In this document: piece by piece, positions 33,789-44,686 of the stretch | Layout: the number at the start of each line of letters is the position of its first letter | Numbering within the stretch: the stretch's first letter is position 1 | Origin: Chlamydiales bacterium | GTDB lineage: Bacteria > Chlamydiota > Chlamydiia > Chlamydiales > JAAKFR01 | Assembly (NCBI GenBank): GCA_022601445.1 | Contig: JAJACP010000007.1 | Coordinates: 33,029 to 97,028 of the forward strand | Reading direction: 5' to 3' | Length of the DNA: 64,000 nucleotides | Position numbers and translations under genes: made by a program | Notes under the pieces: model-generated | Told to the model about the DNA's origin: nothing | The model's input: the letters and a program-made list of their open reading frames with translations, nothing else | Database searches by the model: none

Positions 33789-36476
33789 ATGAAAACGTTA
33801 ATTGCCTACATCTACTACTGCCTGATCCGCTTTCTCCTCTCCTTACGCTACCGCATCAGAGTGAAGGGTTTGAATGCTATTGCTCAGGAGAAACTTCCCC
33901 ACTCTACAGGGATTTTGTTTTTAGCCAATCATCCGGCTGAAATCGACCCCTGCATTCTTCTACGCGTACTGTGGCCCAAATTTCGAGCGCGCCCGGTTGC
34001 CATAGACTATTTATTCCGTAAGCTGTTTGTAGGTTATCTCCTTGAACTGATCGGGGCGCTTCCGATTCCTAATTTTGATAACTCATCCAACAGCTTTAAA
34101 AGGCGACAGATCAATCAAACGTATGCGCGGATCTTCAATTTGCTCGATCAGAATGAGAATTTGTTGATCTATCCTGCTGGTGGACTAAAAAATAATGCAG
34201 AGGAAGTGATCGGAGGGGCCTCAGGGATTCACAATATTGTGCAAAAAAAACCTGAAATTAATGTGGTTTTGGTACGTACAACTGGCCTTTGGGGAAGTCA
34301 TTTTTCTCGCGCTCTTACAGGAAAAACTCCTGATTTAGGAAAAGCCTTTTTTCACGGTTTTAAAGTTCTGCTCAAAAATGGACTTTTCTTTGCACCCCGC
34401 CGAGAGGTTATTGTGGAGTTTACACTAGCTCCAGATGACTTTCCTAGACAAGCCGGGCGTCTAGAGCTCAATCGGTATCTTGAAAATTGGTACAATTCTC
34501 CTGCCCCTGAACCTCTCAACCTGGTCTCATATAGCTTCTGGAAGAAAGATCTACCTAAGCCCTTTGCTCGTCCACAAGAAGAAGAGCTCTCCATTGCAGA
34601 TGTGCCTATAGAGTTGAAAACTAAGATTTTAGATGAGCTTTCTTCTTTAACTAAAATGCCTGTAGATGCGCTTGCGCCTAATCTGGATCTTGCAACCGAT
34701 TTGGGACTGGACTCTCTCGACATTTCACAGCTTGTTGTGCTGTTGAAAGAGGAATTCGGTGTTTTAGGTGTTCAATCGACCGATTTGACCACCGTGGGCT
34801 CTGTTTTGGTTTACGCAGCTCGTCTGAAAAAAGGAGAGGCGGAAACTGAAGAAGAGGAGGAAAAAACCGAGCTTTGGTCGATCGAAAAAGACCGTCCACT
34901 TGCCCTTTACCCTAAGGGAGAAACGCTTCCAGAGGTCTTTTTAAAGACGTGCGACCGGTTGGGAAATCGTGTTGCGTGTGTGGATAGAATTTCTGGCGAG
35001 GTGACCTATAAGAGATTGAAGATGGGTGTGATTTTGCTTGCGCAAGCCATTGGCCATCTTCCCGGAGAGCGAATCGGCATCATGATGCCTGCTTCTGTCG
35101 CTGTGAATGCGGTGATTTTAGCAACTCTATTAGCGGGGAAGGTGCCTGTCATGATCAACTGGACTTTAGGAGAGAGAAATTTACGTTCGATTGTAGAACA
35201 GTCAAAGATACAGGCCACTCTTAGCTCATGGAGCTTTCTCGACCGTCTAGAAAACGTGGACCTCAATGGTCTCGATGATCAGATCGTGTTGCTCGAAGAC
35301 ATGCGACGTGATTTTACTCTTTTTGACAAGCTTAAGGCCTTTTTATGGGCACGAAAAAAACCGCGTGCTCTTCTGCAGGCTTTTGGCACGCATACTTTAA
35401 GCAAAGAGCAGACAGCGGTGATTCTCTTCACAAGTGGAACAGAGAGTGTTCCTAAAGGTGTTCCTCTCTCCCATCACAACATCATGAGTAACCAAAGAGA
35501 TGCCTATCAATGTGTTGAGGTAGAGCACGCTGATGTTTTTTTAGGGTGTTTGCCTCCCTTTCACTCATTTGGTTTTTCTGTAACCGGTCTTTTCCCTCTA
35601 CTGGCGGGCTTGCCCGTTGCCTACTCTCCGAACCCTACAGATGGCAGAAGGATCGCCCTTGCGCTCAATCGTTGGCGTGTGACACTTCTGTGCATGGCCC
35701 CCACTTTTCTTAAAAATTTATTACGTGTTGCAGCAGCAGAGCAGCTCCGTTTTTTACGATTGGTCGTATCAGGCGCTGAAAAAGCCCCTTCTGAGGTTTT
35801 TGAAAAGATGGAAGAGCTCAACCCCAAAGCAAGTGTCGTTGAAGGGTATGGAATTACCGAGTGTGGACCGATTTTAACAATCACACCTCCTTCCCTACTC
35901 CCTAGAGGAGTGGGTAAGGCGTTGCCCAGCGTTGAGTTGCTGATCGTCCATCCAGAAACACATACACCTCTGCAGCCTGGAGAATCGGGCTTGATTTTGG
36001 CGCGTGGCCCCAACATATTTGATGGCTATCTTGATGCCACGCTCTTAAGGCCGTTTGTGACAATTGAAGGAAAAGAGTGGTATGTGACCGGAGATCTTGG
36101 TTACCTCGATACTGACGGCTATCTCACCCTTTCAGGCCGGCTCAAGCGATTTGTGAAAATTGGGGGCGAGATGGTGAGCTTAGCGTCTGTTGAGGAGGCG
36201 CTGCTCCAGTTTGCTTCTGAGGCGGGCTGGGAGTTAGATGCTGAGCTTCCTTCACTGGCTATCTGCGCGATCGAGCAGGAAGGAAAGAAAAGTGAGATGC
36301 ACCTCTTCACTGTTTTTGATACAACTGTTGATCTGGTTAATCAAGCGCTGCGCAAAAGTGGAATGAGCAATCTCATCAAAATCAGGACAGTGCAGAAAGT
36401 GCCCTTTATTCCTGTGCTGGGCAGCGGGAAAATTGATTACAGAAAGCTCTCAGGGCAGATTACGGAAAGAACCTAG
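33789..36476 (+). CDS. PlsC-type acyltransferase / acyl carrier protein / acyl-ACP synthetase fusion
   Basis: 895-residue three-domain enzyme. Residues about 1-250 are a 1-acylglycerol-phosphate acyltransferase (H48-x4-D53 in NHPAEIDPC; a GALPIPNFDN loop). About 275-345 is an acyl carrier protein domain with the phosphopantetheine site Ser309 in DLGLDSLDIS. About 365-895 is an adenylate-forming synthetase (FTSGTESVPKGVPLSHHN near 550; YGITECGPIL; TGDLGYLDTDGYL; terminal GSGKIDYRKL). Together they would activate a fatty acid, load it on the built-in ACP and pass it to lysophospholipid. C. trachomatis has separate plsC and aas genes (CT775, CT776). Start: the ATG at 33789; 35 upstream codons run into the cysQ promoter. 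Confidence 0.88.
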   Translation: MKTLIAYIYYCLIRFLLSLRYRIRVKGLNAIAQEKLPHSTGILFLANHPAEIDPCILLRVLWPKFRARPVAIDYLFRKLFVGYLLELIGALPIPNFDNSSNSFKRRQINQTYARIFNLLDQNENLLIYPAGGLKNNAEEVIGGASGIHNIVQKKPEINVVLVRTTGLWGSHFSRALTGKTPDLGKAFFHGFKVLLKNGLFFAPRREVIVEFTLAPDDFPRQAGRLELNRYLENWYNSPAPEPLNLVSYSFWKKDLPKPFARPQEEELSIADVPIELKTKILDELSSLTKMPVDALAPNLDLATDLGLDSLDISQLVVLLKEEFGVLGVQSTDLTTVGSVLVYAARLKKGEAETEEEEEKTELWSIEKDRPLALYPKGETLPEVFLKTCDRLGNRVACVDRISGEVTYKRLKMGVILLAQAIGHLPGERIGIMMPASVAVNAVILATLLAGKVPVMINWTLGERNLRSIVEQSKIQATLSSWSFLDRLENVDLNGLDDQIVLLEDMRRDFTLFDKLKAFLWARKKPRALLQAFGTHTLSKEQTAVILFTSGTESVPKGVPLSHHNIMSNQRDAYQCVEVEHADVFLGCLPPFHSFGFSVTGLFPLLAGLPVAYSPNPTDGRRIALALNRWRVTLLCMAPTFLKNLLRVAAAEQLRFLRLVVSGAEKAPSEVFEKMEELNPKASVVEGYGITECGPILTITPPSLLPRGVGKALPSVELLIVHPETHTPLQPGESGLILARGPNIFDGYLDATLLRPFVTIEGKEWYVTGDLGYLDTDGYLTLSGRLKRFVKIGGEMVSLASVEEALLQFASEAGWELDAELPSLAICAIEQEGKKSEMHLFTVFDTTVDLVNQALRKSGMSNLIKIRTVQKVPFIPVLGSGKIDYRKLSGQITERT

Positions 36477-37142
36477 TCGCTTAAATCCCCATTTATCGAG
36501 CAGATCTCGCATTTTCATGTAAAAACCGTGGAGGTTTTGTCGAAAAGGGGAGACGAAGACAGGTGTGTAGGGGACCTCTGGGGGTTCGAAAAGATAAACG
36601 GGAATTAGGCCCACATCATCATAGTCCTCTTCTCTTTTTGAGACCTTCACTGTATCTGGGACCTCCATATGTTGATAGGCTGCTTCAGTTAAAAGTAGAT
36701 AACGGTGGATGGGCACGTGGTTTTTAAGCAAGCGGTGAAGAATGATGATATCGACACCTGAGAGCTCTTCAAAGGGGCCAATTTTTTCAATTGCAGCGTG
36801 GCCGTAGTGGCCAATCACCTTGATTGAGAGCTTGTCGATATTTTTGCACCCTCCACACGTGCATGCTGTCGATCCCTTTAATTTTTGTAGTGCATTTTCA
36901 AAATGGGCAAAAAAAGCGAAGAGCTTTCGACTCAACCACAAAGGGTCACTCACCTTTTTGTTGAGATATAAAAAGATCGCATCACCTTCTAGCTTAGATA
37001 TTTTTAATGGAAAATCAATCTCTTTTACAAGAGATTCAATCAAAAGAGAAATCGAGAGCTTGCCGTGTTGCGTGCTCCTTTGATTGGTCAACATATAACG
37101 TGTGTATCCGCTGATATCGGCAATAAAAAAAAATGTTTCCAT
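36450..37142 (-). CDS. DUF2652-like protein (nucleotide-cyclase-related fold)
   Basis: 230 residues starting METFFFIADISGYTRYM, the typical opening of DUF2652 proteins, which resemble the class III nucleotide cyclase domain (ADISGYT recalls the cyclase metal-binding DISGFT). A CTCGGC segment near residue 95 could bind metal. No clear second set of catalytic residues is visible, so cyclase activity should not be assumed. The start is the ATG at 37142; 12 codons upstream are open but lack a signal. It overlaps the PlsC-Aas 3' end by 27 bases and is divergent from cysS. Confidence 0.65.
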   Translation of the reverse strand: METFFFIADISGYTRYMLTNQRSTQHGKLSISLLIESLVKEIDFPLKISKLEGDAIFLYLNKKVSDPLWLSRKLFAFFAHFENALQKLKGSTACTCGGCKNIDKLSIKVIGHYGHAAIEKIGPFEELSGVDIIILHRLLKNHVPIHRYLLLTEAAYQHMEVPDTVKVSKREEDYDDVGLIPVYLFEPPEVPYTPVFVSPFRQNLHGFYMKMRDLLDKWGFKRLGSFRNLP

Positions 37143-37211
37143 ATGCGTATGTGTAACTGAATGCAAAATATGACGCAATCTTGTAACGTTGAGCGATAAG
37201 GAGAAGAATAT

Positions 37212-38648
37212 ATGGTTGAATTTCCCAAACTGCCTGTCTATTTACACAATACCGAGACACGTAAAAAGGAGGTGTTTCGCCCTCATAGTGATAATCACGT
37301 GCGTATGTATACCTGTGGACCTACGGTCTATCATTACGCTCATATTGGCAATTTTCGCACGTATGTTTTTGAAGATCTCCTGAGACGCACCTTGAAGTTT
37401 TTTGGGTATCAAGTGACTCAGGTAATGAACATCACCGATGTGGATGATAAAACCATTCGGGGCACCATTGAGACCAATCAATCTCTTGCCGATTTTACCC
37501 GTCCGTTTAAAAATGCCTTTTTTGTTGATCTGCAAGATTTAGGGATTGAGCGAGCTGAAAATTATCCCGCGGCTACTGATTACATCAGTTACATGATCGA
37601 CTTCATTCAAAAGTTGCTCGACAAAGGAATTGCCTACAAGAGTCGAGACAAGAGCATTTACTACGCCATTGACAAATGCCCTAACTACGGACGTCTTTCG
37701 CACTTAAAGCTAGACGAGCTGAAAGTCGGCGCAGGTGATGAGCGTGTTGCTTCAGATGAGTATGACAAAGAGAATGTCAGTGATTTTGTCTTATGGAAAG
37801 CCTATGACCCTGAGAGAGATGGAAAAGTGTTCTGGGAGAGCCCCTTTGGTCCGGGACGGCCCGGTTGGCATCTAGAGTGTTCGGCGATGGCCATGCATTT
37901 ACTCGGTGAGACACTTGATATTCATGTGGGTGCTGTCGATAACATTTTCCCCCACCATGAGAACGAGATTGCGCAGTCTGAGGCTTTTTCGGGCAAAAAA
38001 TTCGTTGCCCACTGGCTTCACTCAGAGCATCTGATTGTCAATAACAAGAAGATGTCTAAGAGTTTGGGTAACTTCTACACGTTGCGGGATCTGTTAGGCA
38101 AAGGGTATAGTGGAATGGAGGTGCGTTACATGTTAATGCACATTCACTATCGTACCCAGCTCAACTTCACTTTCGAGGGGATGGAGGGAGCTAGAAAATC
38201 TCTCCATCGCCTGAACGACTTTGTTCAACGCATGTATGAGCGTTCAGATTCCAATCAAGAGCCTACAAAAGAGTGTCAAGAGGCTCTCCGGAAAGCGATT
38301 CAGATTTTTAGTGAGTCTATGGCTGACGATCTCAATATTTCGGTTGCGCTAGCAGCTATTTTTGATTTGATGCACACGGTCAACACTCTCTACGATTCAG
38401 GCACACTGACTGGCGGCGATGCGCATGCTGTCTTTTTTGTGATGCAGGAGTTTAACAGAGTCTTGGGTGTCTTGAATTTTGACTTGGATGAAGAGGCGCC
38501 TGCTGAATTGCAAGAGATGCTGCAGAAAAGAGAGGAGGCGCGTCAAACCAAGCAGTGGGCGCGTGCCGATGAGCTGCGCGATGCGATCACAGCTAGTGGT
38601 TATGTGATTGAGGATACGGACCAGGGACCTCGGCTGAAGAAAAAATGA
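37212..38648 (+). CDS. cysS: Cysteinyl-tRNA synthetase
   Basis: 478-residue class I synthetase charging tRNA-Cys (whose gene is at 7991). The zinc/active-site Cys35 begins CGPTVYHYAHIGN (the HIGH motif as HIGN), GWHLECSAM and the HHENEIAQSEA zinc ligands follow, and KMSKS is at 281-285. AAGGAGAAG lies eight bases before the ATG, a clear ribosome-binding site. It overlaps the small winged-helix gene by ATGA. Confidence 0.95.
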   Translation: MVEFPKLPVYLHNTETRKKEVFRPHSDNHVRMYTCGPTVYHYAHIGNFRTYVFEDLLRRTLKFFGYQVTQVMNITDVDDKTIRGTIETNQSLADFTRPFKNAFFVDLQDLGIERAENYPAATDYISYMIDFIQKLLDKGIAYKSRDKSIYYAIDKCPNYGRLSHLKLDELKVGAGDERVASDEYDKENVSDFVLWKAYDPERDGKVFWESPFGPGRPGWHLECSAMAMHLLGETLDIHVGAVDNIFPHHENEIAQSEAFSGKKFVAHWLHSEHLIVNNKKMSKSLGNFYTLRDLLGKGYSGMEVRYMLMHIHYRTQLNFTFEGMEGARKSLHRLNDFVQRMYERSDSNQEPTKECQEALRKAIQIFSESMADDLNISVALAAIFDLMHTVNTLYDSGTLTGGDAHAVFFVMQEFNRVLGVLNFDLDEEAPAELQEMLQKREEARQTKQWARADELRDAITASGYVIEDTDQGPRLKKK

Positions 38649-38869
38649 CCAAAGACGAACGTTTTTTATTTGAGCTCTACCGTCAACTTCAGCAAAGCGG
38701 TATGGATACTTTTGATCCTCACAAGATTGCGGAAACGCTCGGATATAATGAGCGTTTAACCAAAAATATTCTCAACGGGTTGATGAGAGCCAACTTAGTT
38801 AAGCGCTACAATGAAGATGAAGTGGGACTTACTCCAAGAGGGTTAGAAGTAGTCAGACTTCTTAGATAG
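38645..38869 (+). CDS. Small winged-helix-like protein
   Basis: 74 residues (MTKDERFLFELYRQLQQS ... PRGLEVVRLLR) predicted as three helices with a beta wing: a helix-turn-helix at about 28-50 (AETLGYNERLTKNILNGLM) and an EVGLTPRG wing. This layout matches small DNA- or RNA-binding domains, but I do not recognise a named family. It is translationally coupled to cysS, and the next 80 bases before the lysS stop contain no other feature. Confidence 0.6.
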   Translation: MTKDERFLFELYRQLQQSGMDTFDPHKIAETLGYNERLTKNILNGLMRANLVKRYNEDEVGLTPRGLEVVRLLR

Positions 38870-38950
38870 TTGTGAAACAACAGAGAACTTTAGAGCGACC
38901 AAATGAAGCAAAAAGACTCAAACAGGCCAGACGTTGTGACTTCCCAACAT

Positions 38951-40670
<1,720 letters not shown>

Positions 40671-40695
40671 TTCCTCAATATATCCTGGAAACGAG

Positions 40696-42927
40696 TTAAA
40701 AGAAAGTGGAGAGAGGGTCGACATCGATGTGCATTTTAATTTCACGCGGCACATCGGTTAACTCTTGAATCACAGTTGTGATGGGGTAAACCGACTGTCC
40801 ACGAATGAGGCACTGGAAGCGGTAGTGATCTTTGATTTTCGCATGTCCTGAAGGGACGACTGGATGGATCAAAAACTCTTTGCCCAGTCCTCGAATCAAA
40901 ACGGCACGCACCTGCAGAGCGGTCTGTTGTACCTGAGTCGCATCGATGCCACTAAAGGTGAGTTTGACCAGATGAGCAAAAGGTGGGAAGGTAAACGCTT
41001 TACGTGTCTCAATTTCGGATTGAAAAAAGGCTTCATAATCTTGGGCTCCTGCTTGGCGGATCGTGCCATTTTCAGGCATTTGGGTCTGGATCACCACTTC
41101 ACCTGGCAGCTCACCTCGACCTGAGCGCCCTGCTACTTGAGTGATGAGCTGAAACACGGTTTCAGAGGCGCGGAAATCGGGGATATGGAGGCTGGAGTCG
41201 GCGTTAATGACAGCCACGAGGGTCACAGCAGGAAAGTGCAGCCCCTTTGTGACCATCTGCGTGCCGATGAGAATATCGGCCTTCCCTGTGCTAAAAGCGC
41301 GGAATAGACGCTCATGGCTCCCTTTGTGACGCGTGGTGTCTCCGTCCACACGTAGTGTACGCGCTTCAGGAAACAGGGCATGCAGAGCGCGCTCCACCTG
41401 CTCAGTGCCGATACCTCGATACTTGAGAGTCTCTGCAGATTGGCATGCGGTGCAGGTTTTGGGTGGGGGAATGAGTCGGTGATCGCACATGTGGCAAGCC
41501 AGAAGCTGATCGCCTCGATGAAACGTGAGGGCAAGCTCACAATGAGGGCACTTAAAAATATGTCCACACTCCTGACAAAAAAGAGAGGTGTGGTAGCCGC
41601 GCCTGTTTAAAAAGAGGATGATTTGCTCACCAAGCTCGAGCCGTTTTTTCATTCCGTCTATCACTTTGTTAGAAAAAAGGGTGTAGCCTCCTGCTTTCTC
41701 AAATTCAAGACGCATATCGACAATATGCACTGTGGGCATAGAGGCTTGTTGTGCGCGTGTATCTAACTTGGAGAGGGTGTATTTTTCTTTTTGGGTATTG
41801 TAATAGCTCTCGAGGCTAGGAGTGGCAGTTCCAAGTACAACAGCCGCCTGAGAGAATTTGCCGCGCACCACGGCTACATCGCGCGCATGGTAGCACGGCT
41901 GCTTTTCACTTTGTTTATAGGCTTGATCGTGCTCCTCATCGACAATGATCAGTCCGAGATTTTTGACTGGGCTAAAAAGAGCGGATCTGGCGCCAATCAC
42001 GATTTTAGCCTCTCCTCGATGAATCCGATGCCACTCATCGTGCCTCTCTCCTTCACTGAGCCGGTGGTGTAGAATGGCAATTTGGTCGTCAAAGCGAGAG
42101 CGGAACCGCTCAACGGTTTGCGCTGTCAGTGAGATCTCTGGAACAAGCATAATCGTTCCAAGCTCAAACCGGAGCGCTTTTTCGATGGCCTGAAGGTAAA
42201 CCTCTGTTTTACCGCTCCCAGTCACACCAAAGAGCAGGTGAGTTTCGAAGCATTTTTTTGAGAGTGTTTGAGAGATTTTTTCAAGAGCAGCAGCTTGCGC
42301 TTCATTGAGTGTTTTGGCCTCTGTTTTAAAGTACTCTTGATTGAGCAGAGGAGAGCGATCGATTTGAACCCGTTCTAGCTGGAGCCACTCTTTGTTGACA
42401 AGGGTTTGGACAGGACTTCTGGAAACTTCTGCTTTTTCGAGCAGTTCTGTGAGCAAAATTCCCTTGTCCGTTTCGAGCATGATATCTAATACGGCAGCTT
42501 GCATGGGATAGGGGACGCGCAACTCTAAACAGTGGGCTCGCAAACGCTCTTTGGAGAGCTTACGCGTGACGAAATACTGCTGCTTGTGTGCAAGATTGTG
42601 GCGGATGCTGGATGGTAGCATCCGTTTGATCACCTGCCTCAAAGGGGTGGCGTAGTAGCGGCTCATCCAAAGCGCTAATTCAAAGAGCTCTTCATTAATC
42701 AATTCATCCTGTGACAGCACAGAGTGGATAGGGAGCACTTTTGAAAAGGAACACTCCTCTTTAATGGTCATGATGTAGCCGTTGCGCAAGTGTCCCCGAA
42801 CAGGAACCTGTACATGCATGCCCCGCTTGAGCTCTAGATTCGCTGGGATGCCATAATCAAGCGCTTTGTCAATAGCAACATCTAGGAGGACTGAGGCATA
42901 GTGGGAAAACTCTTTAGGGTGTTCCAT
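40696..42927 (-). CDS. priA: Primosomal replication restart helicase PriA
   Basis: 743-residue superfamily 2 helicase that reloads DnaB at stalled forks. The N-terminal DNA-binding region starts FSHYASVLLDVAIDKALDYG; Walker A is GVTGSGKTEV, the DEEH box follows in IVDEEHDQAYKQ, and GTATPSLES is motif III. A zinc-binding insert with four Cys pairs (CQECGHIFKCPHCE, CHMCDHRLIPPPKTCTAC) is intact. Its start overlaps the upstream gene by 46 bases. In C. trachomatis priA (CT778) lies in the same neighbourhood. Confidence 0.95.
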   Translation of the reverse strand: MEHPKEFSHYASVLLDVAIDKALDYGIPANLELKRGMHVQVPVRGHLRNGYIMTIKEECSFSKVLPIHSVLSQDELINEELFELALWMSRYYATPLRQVIKRMLPSSIRHNLAHKQQYFVTRKLSKERLRAHCLELRVPYPMQAAVLDIMLETDKGILLTELLEKAEVSRSPVQTLVNKEWLQLERVQIDRSPLLNQEYFKTEAKTLNEAQAAALEKISQTLSKKCFETHLLFGVTGSGKTEVYLQAIEKALRFELGTIMLVPEISLTAQTVERFRSRFDDQIAILHHRLSEGERHDEWHRIHRGEAKIVIGARSALFSPVKNLGLIIVDEEHDQAYKQSEKQPCYHARDVAVVRGKFSQAAVVLGTATPSLESYYNTQKEKYTLSKLDTRAQQASMPTVHIVDMRLEFEKAGGYTLFSNKVIDGMKKRLELGEQIILFLNRRGYHTSLFCQECGHIFKCPHCELALTFHRGDQLLACHMCDHRLIPPPKTCTACQSAETLKYRGIGTEQVERALHALFPEARTLRVDGDTTRHKGSHERLFRAFSTGKADILIGTQMVTKGLHFPAVTLVAVINADSSLHIPDFRASETVFQLITQVAGRSGRGELPGEVVIQTQMPENGTIRQAGAQDYEAFFQSEIETRKAFTFPPFAHLVKLTFSGIDATQVQQTALQVRAVLIRGLGKEFLIHPVVPSGHAKIKDHYRFQCLIRGQSVYPITTVIQELTDVPREIKMHIDVDPLSTFF

Positions 42928-43478
42928 AGCGTGCGCTTTAAATCGGTGTCGTAATGGTCCGCAAGAGGAAGGAGTGTAGGACCATCGAGTTTATGAAATT
43001 GGTGCAAGTCTACCTGAGAGAATCTTTTCTGCAAAAGAGATAGAGGAGCTAAAACCAACTGAATGTTTTGGTTAGTCAGAAGTGTGTCGATTTTTCCGGA
43101 GAAAAGAGCAGCTGGTGCCATGTATTGCGTAAGTGCACGGGCGACGTTTTCTAAAAACAACGTTTGGGTTTCATTCACGACAAGAAGCCGAATCGGAATG
43201 TGAAGCGGTTGAGAGGAGTAGAATTGTGCAAAGTGCGGAAGATTCTCCGATGGAAGAGGGAACGGTGTGAGCTTCCATTTTGCTTCCGGCTTCGTTTCGG
43301 GCTTTTTTGCTTCCACAGGCGCAGTAGCGGGAGCAGCAGTGGGAGGGGGTGAGATAGGCTTGGGTGGCGGAGGCTCTTTTTCTTTCAAAGAGAGACGCAC
43401 CGGCTCCGGCCACCCCTCTTGAAGAAAGTCGAGTGTGGCACGAATCAGAGAGGCAAACTCTTTGCGCGATTCATGCAT
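42882..43478 (-). CDS. Hypothetical protein with Pro-rich linker
   Basis: 198 residues: a short N-terminal helical part (RKEFASLIRATLDFLQEG), a Pro/Ala/Lys linker (about 35-68, EPPPPKPISPPP), and a folded C-terminal domain (LHIPIRLLVVNETQTLFLENVARAL) that reads like an alpha/beta domain. C. trachomatis has a hypothetical gene beside priA (CT779); this may be its counterpart. The 3' end overlaps priA by 46 bases and the 5' end overlaps the next gene by eight, suggesting one operon. No function can be assigned. Confidence 0.65.
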   Translation of the reverse strand: MHESRKEFASLIRATLDFLQEGWPEPVRLSLKEKEPPPPKPISPPPTAAPATAPVEAKKPETKPEAKWKLTPFPLPSENLPHFAQFYSSQPLHIPIRLLVVNETQTLFLENVARALTQYMAPAALFSGKIDTLLTNQNIQLVLAPLSLLQKRFSQVDLHQFHKLDGPTLLPLADHYDTDLKRTLWNTLKSFPTMPQSS

Positions 43479-44094
43479 GGCTTAAGGTGTCTAATTGCTT
43501 TTGAATGGAGGGGAGAAGATGGAGGAAGCCATTCTCTTCAAATTTTTCCATAAGAAAGCCCTCTGCTTCGGGAATTCCGGCCGGAAAGAGAGACTTAAAC
43601 AACTTTGAGGCGATTGAACTTCCAAAAAGCTCTTCAATTCTCTCATGCCTTGAGACTAAAAAATACACAACCTGCGGATGCTCCCGATAATTAGAGAAAA
43701 GCTTGAAAAGAAGAGCGCCCATTTTTTTGATCTCTTTTTTCATCTCTTGAAAGGGTTTTTTGTACTCTTTGGATTCCTCAGCGATGAGCTTAGCGCACAA
43801 CTCTCCTGCAGAAAACGCCTTCTCTAAGGTAGACCTAACAGTTTGAAAAGCTGGCTTTTCAGTAAAATGAATGCGATGCAAGTCTGAAAAATGGAGCAAT
43901 TTGCGAAGGGTTCCGCTGGGTGGATTCCACGGATGGACAGAATAACCCACCAGCTTGTGAAGTAAAGAGGCCGACGGTTTCTCTTTCAACAAAGATGAAG
44001 CTTCTAAATACTCATGCAAAAAAAACTGATAGAGAAGCGGCTCATTTTGATGGTAAAAAGCAAATCGATTGTATGGAGTTTCACTTCGCGTCAT
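43471..44094 (-). CDS. Hypothetical helical protein
   Basis: 207 residues from the ATG at 44094 (MTRSETPYNRFAFYHQNEP), mostly helical, without signal peptide or membrane segment. Lys/Glu-rich helices around residues 110-135 (KEYKKPFQEMKKEIKKMGA) could bind a partner protein or RNA. The open frame extends 14 codons upstream to 44136 inside the DTW-like gene. I do not recognise it; its neighbours (DTW-like enzyme upstream, Pro-rich protein and priA downstream) are probably co-transcribed. Confidence 0.6.
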   Translation of the reverse strand: MTRSETPYNRFAFYHQNEPLLYQFFLHEYLEASSLLKEKPSASLLHKLVGYSVHPWNPPSGTLRKLLHFSDLHRIHFTEKPAFQTVRSTLEKAFSAGELCAKLIAEESKEYKKPFQEMKKEIKKMGALLFKLFSNYREHPQVVYFLVSRHERIEELFGSSIASKLFKSLFPAGIPEAEGFLMEKFEENGFLHLLPSIQKQLDTLSHA

Positions 44095-44110
44095 AAGTTC
44101 AGTGCACACG

Positions 44111-44587
44111 CTAGCAGATTTTTCGATACCGATCAAGCAGCTTTCGATTCTTCTCTAAAAACAGCTCTTTCCAATAGTAATTGTCGAGTAGATCTGCCGT
44201 GCACCTTCCTGTGATCAGGTAGGCAATGTAGAGCGCCTCAACGGAAGCGAGACCGGCAGTTTCATCCTGTCTGCGAGGATAGGCCGTTACGCATTCAGGG
44301 GGGAGTCGCCTTTGCCTCTGCGTTTCAGGTAGCACCAGAGCCTGCTCCATCCGCGTCGCTAATTTCCACGTGCCATCCAGCAGCACCAGCCCATGATCAC
44401 TATCGGCCTCCGTTAATACCTCAGAGGCGGTGGCACTGAGTAAAACATAGCCTTCTAATTTAAGTTTTTTTTTGAGGGGATAGGTGTAAAAGTGGAAACC
44501 TTTTTTTTCCTCCAATCCGCGCAATGAGCATTTTTTTAAATTTTCTTTTCTATGACGAACGACGATTGTTGGACATAAACTGTTCAT
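44111..44587 (-). CDS. DTW/Tsr3-like aminocarboxypropyltransferase family protein
   Basis: 158 residues from the ATG at 44587 (MNSLCPTIVVRHRKENLKKC). The core VLLDGTWKLATRMEQAL, RRLPPECVTAYPRRQDE and GLASVEALYIAYLI matches the DTW/Tsr3-like pattern, in which a D-x-T-W motif and a downstream S/T-x-E-A helix bind SAM. Members transfer the 3-amino-3-carboxypropyl group of SAM to RNA (uridine 47 of tRNA by TapT, or 18S rRNA by Tsr3). Here the motif is DGTW. Which RNA is modified is unknown. It is divergent from the thioredoxin gene at 44687. Confidence 0.65.
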   Translation of the reverse strand: MNSLCPTIVVRHRKENLKKCSLRGLEEKKGFHFYTYPLKKKLKLEGYVLLSATASEVLTEADSDHGLVLLDGTWKLATRMEQALVLPETQRQRRLPPECVTAYPRRQDETAGLASVEALYIAYLITGRCTADLLDNYYWKELFLEKNRKLLDRYRKIC

Positions 44588-44686
44588 ATCTAGTAAAATG
44601 ATTCCTTGGCAGAAAGAAATTCTACCAATATTTGTTGGTTTTTGTAAATTAGAGAGAAGTTTTTTTGAAACCTGGAGGAGAAACAA

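Noticed and set aside
43164..43352. Short frames opposite the Pro-rich linker gene
   Set aside because: They are shadows of the Pro/Lys-rich coding strand.
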